From: Amphiura filiformis
Taxonomy: Eukaryota; Echinodermata; Ophiuroidea; Amphilepidida; Amphiuridae
Assembly: GCF_039555335.1 (NCBI RefSeq)
Contig: NC_092646.1
Coordinates: 35,794,195-35,858,194 of the forward strand
Length of the DNA stretch: 64,000 bases
Direction of reading: 5' to 3'
A program made the translations under genes and the position numbers. The stretch's first letter is position 1. Every line of letters starts with the position of its first letter. This document shows positions 52,511 to 64,000 of the stretch, one piece after another. The notes under the pieces were generated by a model, which did not search any database, was not told where the DNA came from, and saw only the letters and a list, made by a program, of their open reading frames with translations.

Positions 52511-52890
52511 TTAGGCCCAAAAAAAAAAATTGTTGTGTTGCCCTCAACCGTCCGGTCCTAAATCCTGAAAAATCAGGGTCGCAATTTTTTTTGTTTTTTT
52601 GTTGTTTTTGGAATGATGATTTTTACAGATTTGTTCAAAAAATCAATGTTTTTCACTTGAAATTAATATTATATTGAAAGACTAACTAGTCTTTAATTGA
52701 TGTCTAACAGGTATCCAGAAGTCAAAATTGACAAATGTCCCTAATTGAAGAAGCATTATTTAATATTTGAGGGGATTTTTAAAATCTGAAGGTTAAAAAA
52801 AAAAAAAAAAAAAGAAATCCGACCGCTCGACCCAACTTTCCCATTTTTCCACTTGAGGGCAACACAACAATTTTTTTTTTTTTGGCCTTA
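52511..52890. mobile_element. 380-bp fold-back with poly-A TIR
   Basis: Ttaggcccaaaaaaaaaaa and 'attgttgtgttgccctca' at the left are mirrored by 'tgagggcaacacaacaat' and a T-run ending ggccttat. The loop carries a further poly-A tract near 52794-52813. Confidence 0.82.
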
Positions 52891-53525
52891 TTTCCACATC
52901 TATAAATGCATGGTTTTAATGGTTTAATTCTGATGAGCTATGTACACTTAGGGCACAGCACTGGTAGTGCTGTGATGCATGTATATATATGTGACACGAT
53001 CTGGTCTATGGGGGCCAAAGGCGGCAAACATGAAATTGAGATAAAGGCAAACATACATGTATGGAGTAAAAGACAATAAAACACAAAAGAAAATGTACAT
53101 CACAATACCTCATAACTTTAGAACCAAGTATGCTAGACCTTTGTGTTTTTGGTATATGATAGCATAATGTTACTACAAGCTAGGTAATAATTATAGTAAC
53201 TCAATTTTCAAAAATGCCTCCTTTGGCCCTCATGGAGATAGATAAAGTTAAAATTGTGTTCTGTTTTCAAATTAAAAGAAAAAAATGTAACGTTAATTGA
53301 ATTTTAAAAAAAATTGAAAAAGTGACGGTTATGAATGAGGTTAGTGACTTTGCATCAGTTATTTTTCAGGTATTGTGAAATATTTAAACAATTTTAAATT
53401 TACGCACCCAGTTTTTTGAATTTACACACCCAAACTTCAAATCCTGCCTAAGACCCTGTTTCACAATACCCTCAATACAACTGATGCACAGTCATTAACC
53501 TCTAATCAATGCTTTTCTTTTGCAT

Positions 53526-53893
53526 TTAAGGGGGTACTACACCCCTGTGGTAAAAATTTGTGACTATTTTTGCATTTTTCTCAAAAAATAATTACACACT
53601 GGTAATAAAAGTTATGTACATTATTGGGGCAAGGAATCCAATTACTACACTAAAATTTCAGTGACTCAAGATAAGCGGTTCAGTATATATGATAGGAAAC
53701 AAGGTACATCCTAGCGGTACCTTATTTCTTATCATAAATAACAAACTGCTTGTCTTGGGTCACTGAAATTCCAGTGTAGTAATTGGATTCCTTGCCCTAT
53801 AATATACATAACTTTTGTTACCACTGTGTTATTAGTTTTTGAGAAAATGCAAAAATAGACACAAATTTATTGAGGGGTGTAGTACCCCCTTAA
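53526..53893. mobile_element. 368-bp fold-back flanked by TTAA
   Basis: TTAA (53526-53529), gggggtactacacccct at the left, aggggtgtagtaccccc at the right and TTAA (53890-53893). The arms pair through 'tttttgcatttttctcaaaa' and 'ggaatccaattactacac' to a loop near 53690-53730. It is the complete version of the element truncated at 10456-10769. Confidence 0.88.
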
Positions 53894-54889
53894 GAACAAA
53901 TATTTTAAAAATATTGTTTAAAAATTAACATTCCATACTTAAAACTTTAAAAAAATTGACAAAGATGATAGAAATTACTGATACATTGGGCATATACAAA
54001 TGGGGAAGATTTTTCTTATTTTTATATTCAACTACTAGCCCCTCCCAGGTTATAAGCCCACCCCCATTTTTGCCCGGGGGGCCACTTCAGTATGATAGTG
54101 TACACATGCGTGACCAAAATCACCAAATCTTCTTTAAACACCCCCTAAACGAGTTTTACCATACCAAGAAATTTAAGCCTAAATTAGGTAAGTTAATATA
54201 AAATATACCCCCTAATGCAGGCATGGGATTTTCCAGTGGAAACACTGGAACCAGACTTTGTGATGTCAAAATTTCCATAATTTTATTAATTTTCAACCCT
54301 TTTTCAGGTGTTTTTGGCCAATTTTACGTGCTTTTCCAGACTTTTTCATAAATGCGTAGTCCCATGCCTGCTAATGGGTTATTTGGCTAGTACCAAAAAT
54401 TTGTAAAGGTACCCTAAACAAGTTGTTCAGTTTCAGAAAACTACCCTTATTCTTGAAAATCAGTGTTTTTTAGACCCTAAATGCGTCATTCGCGTAACTT
54501 GCCTTGGCTAAAAAAACACCCCTTTTCCTTGTTTTTTTGGTGCGATGCGTACAGACCATTTATTTGAGTGCCCCCCCTGCATTTTTGGAATTTTTAAATT
54601 GAAATTGACCATCTAGGGGTGGGCTTATACCGAGTGGTTACGGTATTATTACTTTCTTCTTTTTCTATTTAATTTAGTCCCCTCTGAATACATTGCCTTT
54701 CATGTGCACAACCTAATGTAGGCCTGGTTGCATAGATCTATCTGTGAGTTTATACATCAATATTAATTATTATTATTATCATGACTGTAGTAGCCTAGTA
54801 TAAGGCTTATGGTTTCACATCATTTTTTATGCGTGTCAAGCTATTTAGTAAAGGGGGACCACTTTGGGCCGTTTTTTTGAAACATGGCA

Positions 54890-55052
54890 CATGGTCAGGC
54901 TTCCTAAGCCACCAGGCTTAGCCTAATTTAATAGTCCTATACTAAGTGCTTACAATTTCACATTGTACATCACCTAGAAAAATAAATCAATAAAATGGAT
55001 CCACATTATTAGGGCTAGCCTGCTGGCTAGGAAGCCTGACCACTAGCTTCGA
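54890..55052. mobile_element. ~160-bp fold-back
   Basis: Ggtcaggcttcctaagccac pairs with gctggctaggaagcctgacc. The arms are about 32 bp with an AT-rich loop. It lies 450 bp left of the start of copy B. Confidence 0.65.
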
Positions 55053-55667
55053 GAAACTGGTCCTTTTGTGGCTACATAGGGTCCCGTGCAACAGTTTATG
55101 ACAAAGGTGCCAGCCGGGTTAGAATTAATCGTTAGAGTCTCCTCTAACTGTTTAACCTGTGAAAAGTGAACTGAGATATTTTGGCTCAAAAATGTGTTTT
55201 GTGACTTTTTTTCCAATTTTTCCCCAAAAATGTCAAATATTAATTGAAATTAGCCATAATTAAAGAAAGTTGAATGCAACCTTAATTTTTGCCCTGAAAA
55301 TAGCGGTAATATGAATATCGAATATTATATCTGTGATTGAACAAACAGATTCCACCATACCATATTATTGAGGCAAAATTTGGGTTAAAACATGCTTACT
55401 TCATGATTTTTATCATTTTTACAAAAAATTCCCATTTTTATGCTTTTGGGGGGGGGGGGAGAAGAAAAATTTATTTGTTTGACAAGAAATGTATATCAAG
55501 AAGTGGGAGTAACTACAGAATACCCCTCTCGGGGGTATAGTTGTATAAAGTTGTAACATGTTTGTATGTATTGGAATAGGGTGTTTTGTGCTTGAGTGGG
55601 GTATTCTGTTTTAATGATTTGTGTATGGTAATGTTGTGAGTGTGTTATTCTGGAGACTAAGTATAGG

Positions 55668-56735
55668 TCTTGGTTTTTTTGTGGGCGCAGTTGGCGTAGA
55701 CGTAGTCGAAAAACCGAAAGAGTTGGCGTTTGACGTGGACGCAGTTTAAATTGGCGGGTTGATCAATGTAGCGTAGATGCATTATTTAAGTTGCAGATGA
55801 AACAAAGGAAGTATGTTTGCTGGTACTACTCGGGAGTAGGCCTATAGGCCCTATAGGTGTCGGTTTTTAACAAGGCGCAGTCGGCGCAGAGCGTAGTTGA
55901 AAATTGACAGGTTTTTATAAATGGGGCGTGGACGTAGGATTTGTCCCGTTATACCGTTGAAGGAGTTCAAGATGTGGTATTTTTTGTGTGATTGTATTTG
56001 AATTAGTTGTTGGTACATGTATAGGCCTACTAGGACAAATTCTATGTCTAGTTTTTATGTCGGCGTAGTCGGCATGAGCGTAGCTGAAAATTAACAGGTT
56101 TGGGCTTTGGGCGTGGACGTGGATAAAATTGGTGATTTTATGAATGGGACATAGTGTTTGGGGGATTTGTGCCCATGATGTTGAATTAGTATAATATGTT
56201 AAATTGTGTGTGAATGTGGTGGCAGTACATGAACAGTATGTTGGACATATGTCTTGGTTTTTAAGTCGGCGCAGTCGGCGCAGCCGTAGTTGAAAATGGC
56301 AGATTTTGCGTTTGGGCGTGGACGTAGTTAAAAGTGGTGATTTTAAAAATGGAGCGTGGGACGCAGTATTGGGGGATTTGTCCCCAATGGCGTTGAAGGA
56401 GTAGGCCTACAAGATGTTGTTTTGTGTTTGATAGTGTTTGAATTTGTTGTTGGTACATGTAAATTGGACAAAGTATAGGTCCTGGTTTAAAGTCGGCATG
56501 AGACGTAGTCGAAATTTAGCATGTTTGGGCTTTGGGTGTGGTCGTAATTAAAATGGGTGATTTTATAAATGGGGCATGGACGCAGTGTTGGAGGGGGATT
56601 TGTCCCCGTTGAAGTTGAGTGTTTTGCTGTTACATGCAGTGTTTGGACCGTAGGTCTTGGTTTTTTTATGTCGGTTAGTCGGCGCAGGCGTAGTTCAAAA
56701 ATAGCAGGTTTTGCGTTTAGGCGTGGACGTAGTTA
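55668..56735. repeat. Degenerate ~190-bp array (copy B)
   Basis: Counterpart of 38034-39095. Several gcg words appear as acg, gacg or catgag here. The equivalent of the long minus-strand frame is broken, supporting a non-coding array. Confidence 0.8.
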
Positions 56736-57769
56736 AATTATGTTAACTGTATCAAATAAATACCCTTATCTGGAATGAACTTTTGTTTTGGTTTTAATAC
56801 TGGAACATTTACGAAAATATTGCAGGATATTCTTTATTTTTTGCTTCAGGACTAATGTTGCTAAAGTTTTTACAGCCCCCCCCCCCCCCTAAGTGCACAA
56901 AAACTTTTTAACCCCCCTGTTCATACGGCCCAAAACTTTTGAATCCCCCTATATTCAGAACTCCAAAATTTTATAACCCCCCTACATATTTTTCAGCCCC
57001 CCTAATAATTGAAGATTCAGTATGTTTGAAAGTGATATTAGTTCTTTAAGGATGACTTTGGCTATCGGGGTGGGCTTTGGCTCGATTTTCTGGCACATGA
57101 TTATTTTGTTCATTGCAATTTTTTTTTTTTCATTTGTCCTGGTAATTAATGTTTTTTAGTTGAACGATGCGATGTGGAAATTTTGGCCCCTTGCTCTGGT
57201 ATCCCCCTTCGCATTTTAGCATTGATAGCAAATTTTCACGGGAAAAGAGATTTTTTGGGACAGCTTGGAAAAGTTAGGTTACAGATCTGAAGGGCCAAAG
57301 CTGAATCATGTTGCCTTGCACAGGGCACCCCGAGAAAATGGTCTCTGGCAGGAGTGATGATGAGTTCACTGACCTTTTAACAAGTTCAACCATGGTTCAA
57401 CAAAAGTCAATACGATTACGTAATTGTTCATGTGATGACACACACAGACGGAAAGTCAATATTTACATTTCTTGGTCATAAACCTCACCTCCATGCAGTA
57501 GCCTTTATTATACGCATTATAGCTGATCTGGGTAATCAAAAACAAATCTACCCATCGTGGCTTAGGGTTTTAATAACATGCTTAATTTCCGGGATTGATA
57601 CACATTTTAAGTTTAGCATCAGTTTTTGTTATTTAGTTAAGTTGGGTTTTTGAGAATTAAAAAAATATTTTGCTTAAATCATTAGAAAATATGTACCATA
57701 TTGGCTGAAATTTTAGGTTGAAAAGTCGGGTATGAGAAGTTAGGGTCACAAATTGTACCAACCCGAAAT

Positions 57770-58810
57770 TTTTATCACTTTGTAATATTTTCATTTGGTA
57801 TGTTTCTTATTAATATTTTTTGAGGAAAAAAGAGAGGATTTTTTATCACTTTGTAATTGTTTCATTTGTTATGTTTCTTATTTATAGTTTGTGAGGAAAA
57901 GTGATAGTTTTTCATCACTTTGCACATTTTGAATTTTTATGTCTTTTAATATTTTGTGAGGAAAAAAGTGAGAATTTTGTCATAACTTTGCAAATTTTTA
58001 TTTATTATGTTTCTTATATTTTTCTGGTGAAAAAAGTGAGGATTTTTACTACTTTTATATTTTTGATTTTTAATGTTTTCTATCATTTTGTGATGACAAA
58101 AGTGAGGATTTTTTCATCACTTCGCAAATGTTTCATTTGTTACGTTTCACATTATTTTGTATGGAAAAAAGATTTTGAAATTACTTTGGATTTTTTTGTA
58201 ATTTTCTGTATAATGTACAATGTTGCTTTAAGCCCATGGATTGAGAAATTTAATATTATTATTCCATGCCTTGATATTGTTTGATTGCATTTTGTAATAT
58301 TGTTTTCAAAATAATAAAAAAAGTGATGAATTATTATGATGTCCAAAAAATAGGTGCCAAAATTTCTCCCCAAATCGTGCCATATCTAATTATATTTGAA
58401 TGTGATAGAAATCCTCACGTATCTCATCACAAAATAATTTTAAAAATGAATGAAAAATTGGCGTCGTAATGAACAACTTTTTCATCACAAAATAATAAGA
58501 AATATAACAAATGAAAACATTCCAAAGTGATAAAAAAATCCTCACTTTTTCCTCACAAAATAATAAGAAACGTTAAACATAACAAATGAGAAGTTGGCGA
58601 AATGATGAAAATAATTCTCACTGTTGTCATCACAAAACATAATGATAACAAGTGAAAAATTTCCAAAGTAATACAAAAATTCCTTACTTTTCCTCACAAA
58701 GTAATAAGAAACATAACAAACGAGAAATTTCTAAAGTGTTAAAATATCCTTACTTTTATCATCACAAAATAATAAGAAACATAAAAAACTGCAAAGTGAG
58801 GATTCTTTCT
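57770..58810. repeat. Palindromic array of ~75-bp AT-rich units (copy B)
   Basis: Counterpart of 40120-41170 with single-base indels. The same orientation switch falls near 58200-58400. Confidence 0.8.
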
Positions 58811-60057
58811 CATTTTTAACTTTCCTTAAATCGGGCCTCAATTGTCTGAAATTGATAACATTTTATTTTTAAAGAGGGACTATGAATTTAATTCCAATAT
58901 CATATTATTGAAATTCTCATCAATATTAACTGTATAGCTACTACTACCTAAAACTACTGTTCTTTGAATGGTACAAAATGCAGATGTTCAATCGAAATAC
59001 ATATTATGCAATATAGGACTGTCCGCCTTTTTTTAGGTGGGTAATGTGTATAAAACAAATGAATATCTACGTCATTATCATTTGTTTCCCAATTTTAAAA
59101 CAAGATGTTTTAGAAAAGGAAAACAAATCATACATACAAAAAAAAAATCACATTTTTGACCAAAAACACCTTCCAACCCAAAAATCACATTAATTTTGAC
59201 CAAAAGTCACATTTTGATTTTTGACCAACAAAAAATCAAATTATTGATCAAAAAGCACATTTTAGACCGAAAACTAATTTTTAGATCAAAAATCACATTT
59301 GAAACCAAAATATCACAATGTAAACCAAAAATCACATTATAAACCAAACATCACATGAATTGAGTAAAATTACCCGGTGTTGAAAGATTTTACTCTGCTG
59401 TTTAGTAAAATTTTGCACAATACCGTACCTGGGCAAATGATAGCATTTTTTTTTATTTTTTTTATTAGACGAGTGGATTCTATAGCCATTTTGGCTGCTG
59501 AAACCGAATCCGGAAAGCTTTTTTGCCGGATTTTTTTGCATAAAATGTATCTACATTGGTTCAGTGGACTTTTTCAAAATGGCCGGCAGTATATTGTGGT
59601 AGGGTTAGGGTTAGGGTTAACCGGCCAATATTAAAAGTACATGACCTAAAATTACAGCTATAGGTTAGATATTCAGAAATTTGGTACTTAGGTAAAATAG
59701 TGAGTGAGGGCAAGGCATAGCTAGCCAACTCCCGTGTTAATTGAATGGAGATTTGACCGAAAATTTTGGTAAACGGACCGCTCACTTCTGAAGAATGCCA
59801 CTCGAATGCGGTACAGGCTGCATTTAGCGTCCTCTCTGTTCGATCATCATGATGAGTTTTTATATTTATTATGCGAAATGGGGTACTGAAGGTGATTGAC
59901 AAAGGGTCGATTTCGCTGATGAGTAAGTGACAGTGAACATGAAAATCAGCGCCCATAACCCAAGTTAGTAGCTAGTTAGCGGAGACCGTCGCGGGACTGA
60001 TTATTGATTATTGAAGTGCCTTATTTTATAGATATACGCATACGATTTAGGGCAAGG

Positions 60058-60093
<36 letters not shown>

Positions 60094-61779
60094 CTTTCTA
60101 CATTTTTTCTAAACAACATACTGTTTTAATAAGATTTTTTCTTAAAATGCATGTAACTATAATTATTGTTTAGAGCGTGATGAAATAAAACATCACGATT
60201 TTCATCACAAAACAAATATAATGCATAAGAAATCGTTTGTTTTTAGAGCGTGATGATGAAATAAAACATCACGGTTTTCATCACGAAACAAAGTAATACA
60301 TAAGAAATCAATTTTTCGTGAGTGATGAAATAAAACATCACGATTTTCATCACGAAACAAAGTAATACATAAGAAATCGTTTGTTTTAGAGCGTGATGAA
60401 ATGAAAATTGAAAGTGTTATACAACTCCCGGATACATCTTTAAAAAAAAATTTCCATCTCATGATTGAATAGGAAGTTTGGTCAAACAGAGTATAAGGCA
60501 TGATATTGATAATAAATACATAGTCTTAGGAAGCAAAAACATTGTTTAAAATTTCAACCATTTACTAGAAACATTTTACCTTCATTTGTAAATATTTATA
60601 AAAACGAAATATTTGGAGCAAACATCGCTTTTCAAAATATTTTTCAACTCCAAAATAACATTATGTTTAGAATGATTTGTACAAAGTTTTCAAAATGTTT
60701 TTGGAATGTTATAAGAACGTAAAACATTTTAATAACATTTCAATGTCGCATTATATAAAGGTCGTGAAAACATTTTAAAAACGTGATTGTAAATACTTGG
60801 ACAAACATTTTTTTTTCAAAATATTTTTTCAACTCCAAAATAACATTCTGTTTAGAATGATTTGTACCAAGTTTTCAAAAATGTGTTTGGAATGTTATAA
60901 AAACGTAAAACAATTTAATAACATTTAAATGTCGCGTTATATAAAGGTCGTGAAAACATTTTAAAAACGTGATTGTAAATAGTTGGAATGCAAACAAGGG
61001 AAGAGGCCTACGCATCATACACTGGAACATAGAAACATTCAAACATTACAAACTAGCGCACGAGATCAAATTAATGTTGCTTAATCGTATTCTTAATATA
61101 TCAATATACAGGGAAAGAAGAATTACGCATCGCACACTAGCACAATTAAACATGAATTTACAAATGGAAACATTACACGATAGGCAGACTACCAAAAAAC
61201 GTTGACAACGTAAAAAGAAAGCAGCAAGTTTAAAAAGCCCCCACCTCGCTCACTTTTTGAAACTTGGTCCCATTTTGAATATCAACAGCAATAGCATCAT
61301 TGCCATTAACATGCCTACTTGTTATTCGCTTAATTCAATCATTGATCATGAAATTAATAATTATTATAAAACAAAACATATATAGGATATTGGCCAAGAA
61401 CAACCTTTCTGATCGCTCCAGAATGCTGAAAACTTAATATCGTGATCGGCAAATTAAAGATACATAACACTTCTGCAAATGTTTTAAGTTGATAATTATG
61501 ACAAAGTTTAAATCAGTATCTTTTATTAAATGGGACCAAGTTTCAAAAAGTGAGCCGAGGTGGGGGCTTTTAAACTTGCTGCTTTCTTTACGTTGTCAAC
61601 GCTTTTTTTTTGGTAGATTTGCTTTCTTTTTATGAATGAAGCCGAGTAGCTCCAAGCTTGAAAAGTCATCCGTTACGAAGTACTCCATATGACGAATAAA
61701 GCGAAAAATAGAAGTTTGAATAATATTATCCTTGATTTATGATAATAAAAATACGAGTATATGTAGCTATACCTATAAC

Positions 61780-63090
61780 TAAAATGTAAGTGGTTCTTTG
61801 TAGCCCTGGGGCAATCTAGTTGGATATCCAAATGTCGCCGTTTGTGGGTCTTTGTAGCCCTGCAGGCAATCTAGTTGGATATCTCTATTGAGCGGCGGTT
61901 GTTGGCGGTCTTTCGCGGTTCGTGGTATTACTTTATTCTTCAAACCCTGTCCTCTATCGTGGCTGATTTATTGTTTAAGCTTGTTGGATAGCCATATTTC
62001 GCGGTGTGTGGTTCTTTGTAGCCCTCAAGGGCAATCTAGTTGGATTTCCAAATTTCGCCGTTTGTGGTTTTTTGTAGCCCTGCAGGCAATCTAGTTGAAT
62101 ATCTCTATTGAGGTGGTTGTTGGAGGTCTTTCGCGGTTTGTGGTTATAATGTTCCTTATCCTTCAAGCCTTGCCCTTTATCGAGGGCTAATTTATAGTTA
62201 AAACTTGTTGGACATCCATATTTCGCGGTGTGGGGTTCTTTATAGCCCTATGGGCAATCTAGTTGGATATTTCTATTGAGCGGCAGTTGTTGGCGGTTTT
62301 TCGCGGTTTGTGGTTTTAATTGGTAGGATATCCATATTTCAAGATTTGTGGTTCCTGATTCCTGCGGGGCAATCTAGCTGAATATCCAAATTTCGCGGTT
62401 TGTGGTTCTTTGTAGCCCTGCGGGACAATCTAGTTGGATATCCCTATTGAGCGGTGGTTGTCGGCGGTCTTTTGAGATTTAATTTTCCCTTTAATTTCGG
62501 GCCGCCCTCCTCTACATCCCGAGGATGCTTTTCAAAATTGTAATTATACGGTGTCAAAAATTACTATTACTTGGTATGGTAATTTATCTTACTATGTTGA
62601 CTTATATTGTTTGTTAAGGCAACTTTCATGTTCGTGGTTATAATTTCCCTAATCCTTCAAGCTTTTGCCCTCTATCGAGGGCTAATTTAGGCCTATAGTT
62701 AAAACTTGTTGGACATCCCAATTTCGCGGTTTATGGTTCTTTATAGCCCTGCGGGGCAATCTAGTTGGATATCCAAATTTCACGGTTTGTGGTTCTTTGT
62801 AGCTCTGCGGGGCAATATAGTTGAATATTTCTATTAAGCGGCAGTTGTTGGCGGTTTTTCGCGGTTTGTGGTTTTAATTTGTAGGATATCCATATTTCAA
62901 GATTTGTGGTTCCTGAGTCCTGCGGGGCAATCTAGCTGGATATCCAAATTTCGCGGTTTGTGGTTCTTTGTAGCCCTTTCAATGGGCAATCTAGTTGGAT
63001 ATCCCTATTGAGCGGGCGGTTGTCGGCGGTCTTTTGAGATTTAATTTTCCCTTTAATTTCGGGCCGCCCCCTCCTCTACATCCCGAGGAT
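61780..63090. repeat. Higher-order array, 'gcaatctagttggatatcc' (copy B)
   Basis: Counterpart of 44125-45425 in the same order. A few 'gccctgcggggc' words appear as 'gccctatgggc' or 'gccctcaagggc'. Confidence 0.85.
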
Positions 63091-64000
63091 GCTTTTCAAT
63101 AATTTAAATTCTACGGTGTCAAAATTACTATTCCTTGGTATGATAATTTAATCTTACCATGTTGACTTATATTGTTTGTTAAGTCAACTGGACGTGACAA
63201 AATATCCTGCTATGTAGACATTAATTTGTTGCTAAATTGACAGCTATTGACTTGGCATAATAATTTATTTCGCGAAGACGATATCCATTTTTGGTATGTC
63301 GACTTAGCATGACAATTTATCTTGCCATGTTGATTTGTTTGTTCAGTTGTCTTGGCGAGATATTTTATATCGTCATGTTGACATAATGCTGATAATAAGG
63401 CGACATGGCAAGATAATTATCTTGTCAAGTTGTGTCACATCGACGCTTCCGTACTATATATGCTTGATAAATGTTATTTGGATATTTTTTTTCCTGCTGG
63501 CCTTCCATACTAGCGGAACAATTTTCCACACCTACAGAGTGTTTGTAATCAACCTACCGGGACGGTATGACAATTGTCATGTTCTACGATAGCTGAAGAT
63601 GACAGAGAGTCAGGTCTCTGAATCGATTCAACAACCATTCATACATATCACAATCATGTTTTATTGTCCTATTATCATGCGAATTTGCCCGTGGTAGGAC
63701 AAAATATATTTAAATTAGAATAACAATGAGTAACGTCGTATTGCATACCCTATAATACCTGATCTAGTTTCTTGGTTATTCAGATTTCTTTTGATCCTTG
63801 ATGGTGTTGTATCTCATTATGCTGTGTTTTTAAATAGGCCCTTAACACAATAAACAATTTCCATGAGAATCAAACAACTTGCTTTAATAAAAAAATAATA
63901 TCACAATAGCACTGGATGTTTAAAATTATGTTATCCTTGATTAATGACAATAAATTGTTTAATAAAACATTGAAGAAAAAAATCAGTTGGTCACCGGGTT

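Larger units (their letters stand above)
55505..64000. repeat. Large direct repeat, copy B (reaches the window end)
   Basis: Second copy of 37870-46340, still matching at the last base. If the whole 37870-55504 interval is the unit, this is a tandem duplication with a ~17.6-kb period whose second copy is cut by the window. Differences concentrate in homopolymers and in gcg/acg words of the arrays (for example gtgggcgcag against gtggacgcag), with some clear substitutions elsewhere. Confidence 0.95.

Overview
The window is animal nuclear DNA: AT-rich, intron-containing and very repeat-rich. It holds one well-supported protein-coding gene. Spliceosomal introns, a short TTAGGG run, CR1/L2-type LINE debris, tRNA-headed short repeats and a vertebrate-recognisable cilia/mitochondrial-type gene point to a metazoan. 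The frequent 'taggcctat' words and the dense population of palindromic mini-elements look to me like a marine invertebrate deuterostome (echinoderm or hemichordate type). That placement is an impression, not a demonstration.

Left part (5.1-24.8 kb, minus strand): a complete coding sequence of 11 exons can be assembled by hand, with consensus splice sites and matching phases at every junction. It gives a 522-residue IQ-motif protein homologous to vertebrate C11orf65/MFI (mitochondrial fission factor interactor), with about 200 extra N-terminal residues carrying a second, better IQ motif. Nearly every intron carries fold-back or MITE-like elements, a LINE 3' fragment or a SINE-like unit. The largest intron holds a 4.4-kb inverted-repeat element flanked by TTAA.

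Middle part (24.8-37.9 kb): no gene recognised. It contains a short direct duplication, a 2.2-kb near-complete palindrome (27.7-29.9 kb), and a 5.2-kb segment bounded by about 75-bp inverted repeats (30.3-35.6 kb). Inside that segment lie ~90-bp tandem units carrying a motif identical to the metazoan histone-mRNA 3' stem-loop.

Right part (37.9-64 kb): the block 37,870 to about 46,340 recurs at 55,505 to the window end, with small indels and substitutions, at an offset of about 17.64-17.66 kb. This is either a tandem duplication of a ~17.6-kb unit or two haplotypes assembled in series. The unit is built from nested tandem arrays (GGCGCAG-type ~190 bp, palindromic AT-rich ~75 bp, ~72 bp, ~183 bp and a 'caatctagttggatatcc' array), fold-backs and one intact-looking tRNA-like sequence. 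I found no convincing protein-coding gene to the right of 24.8 kb.
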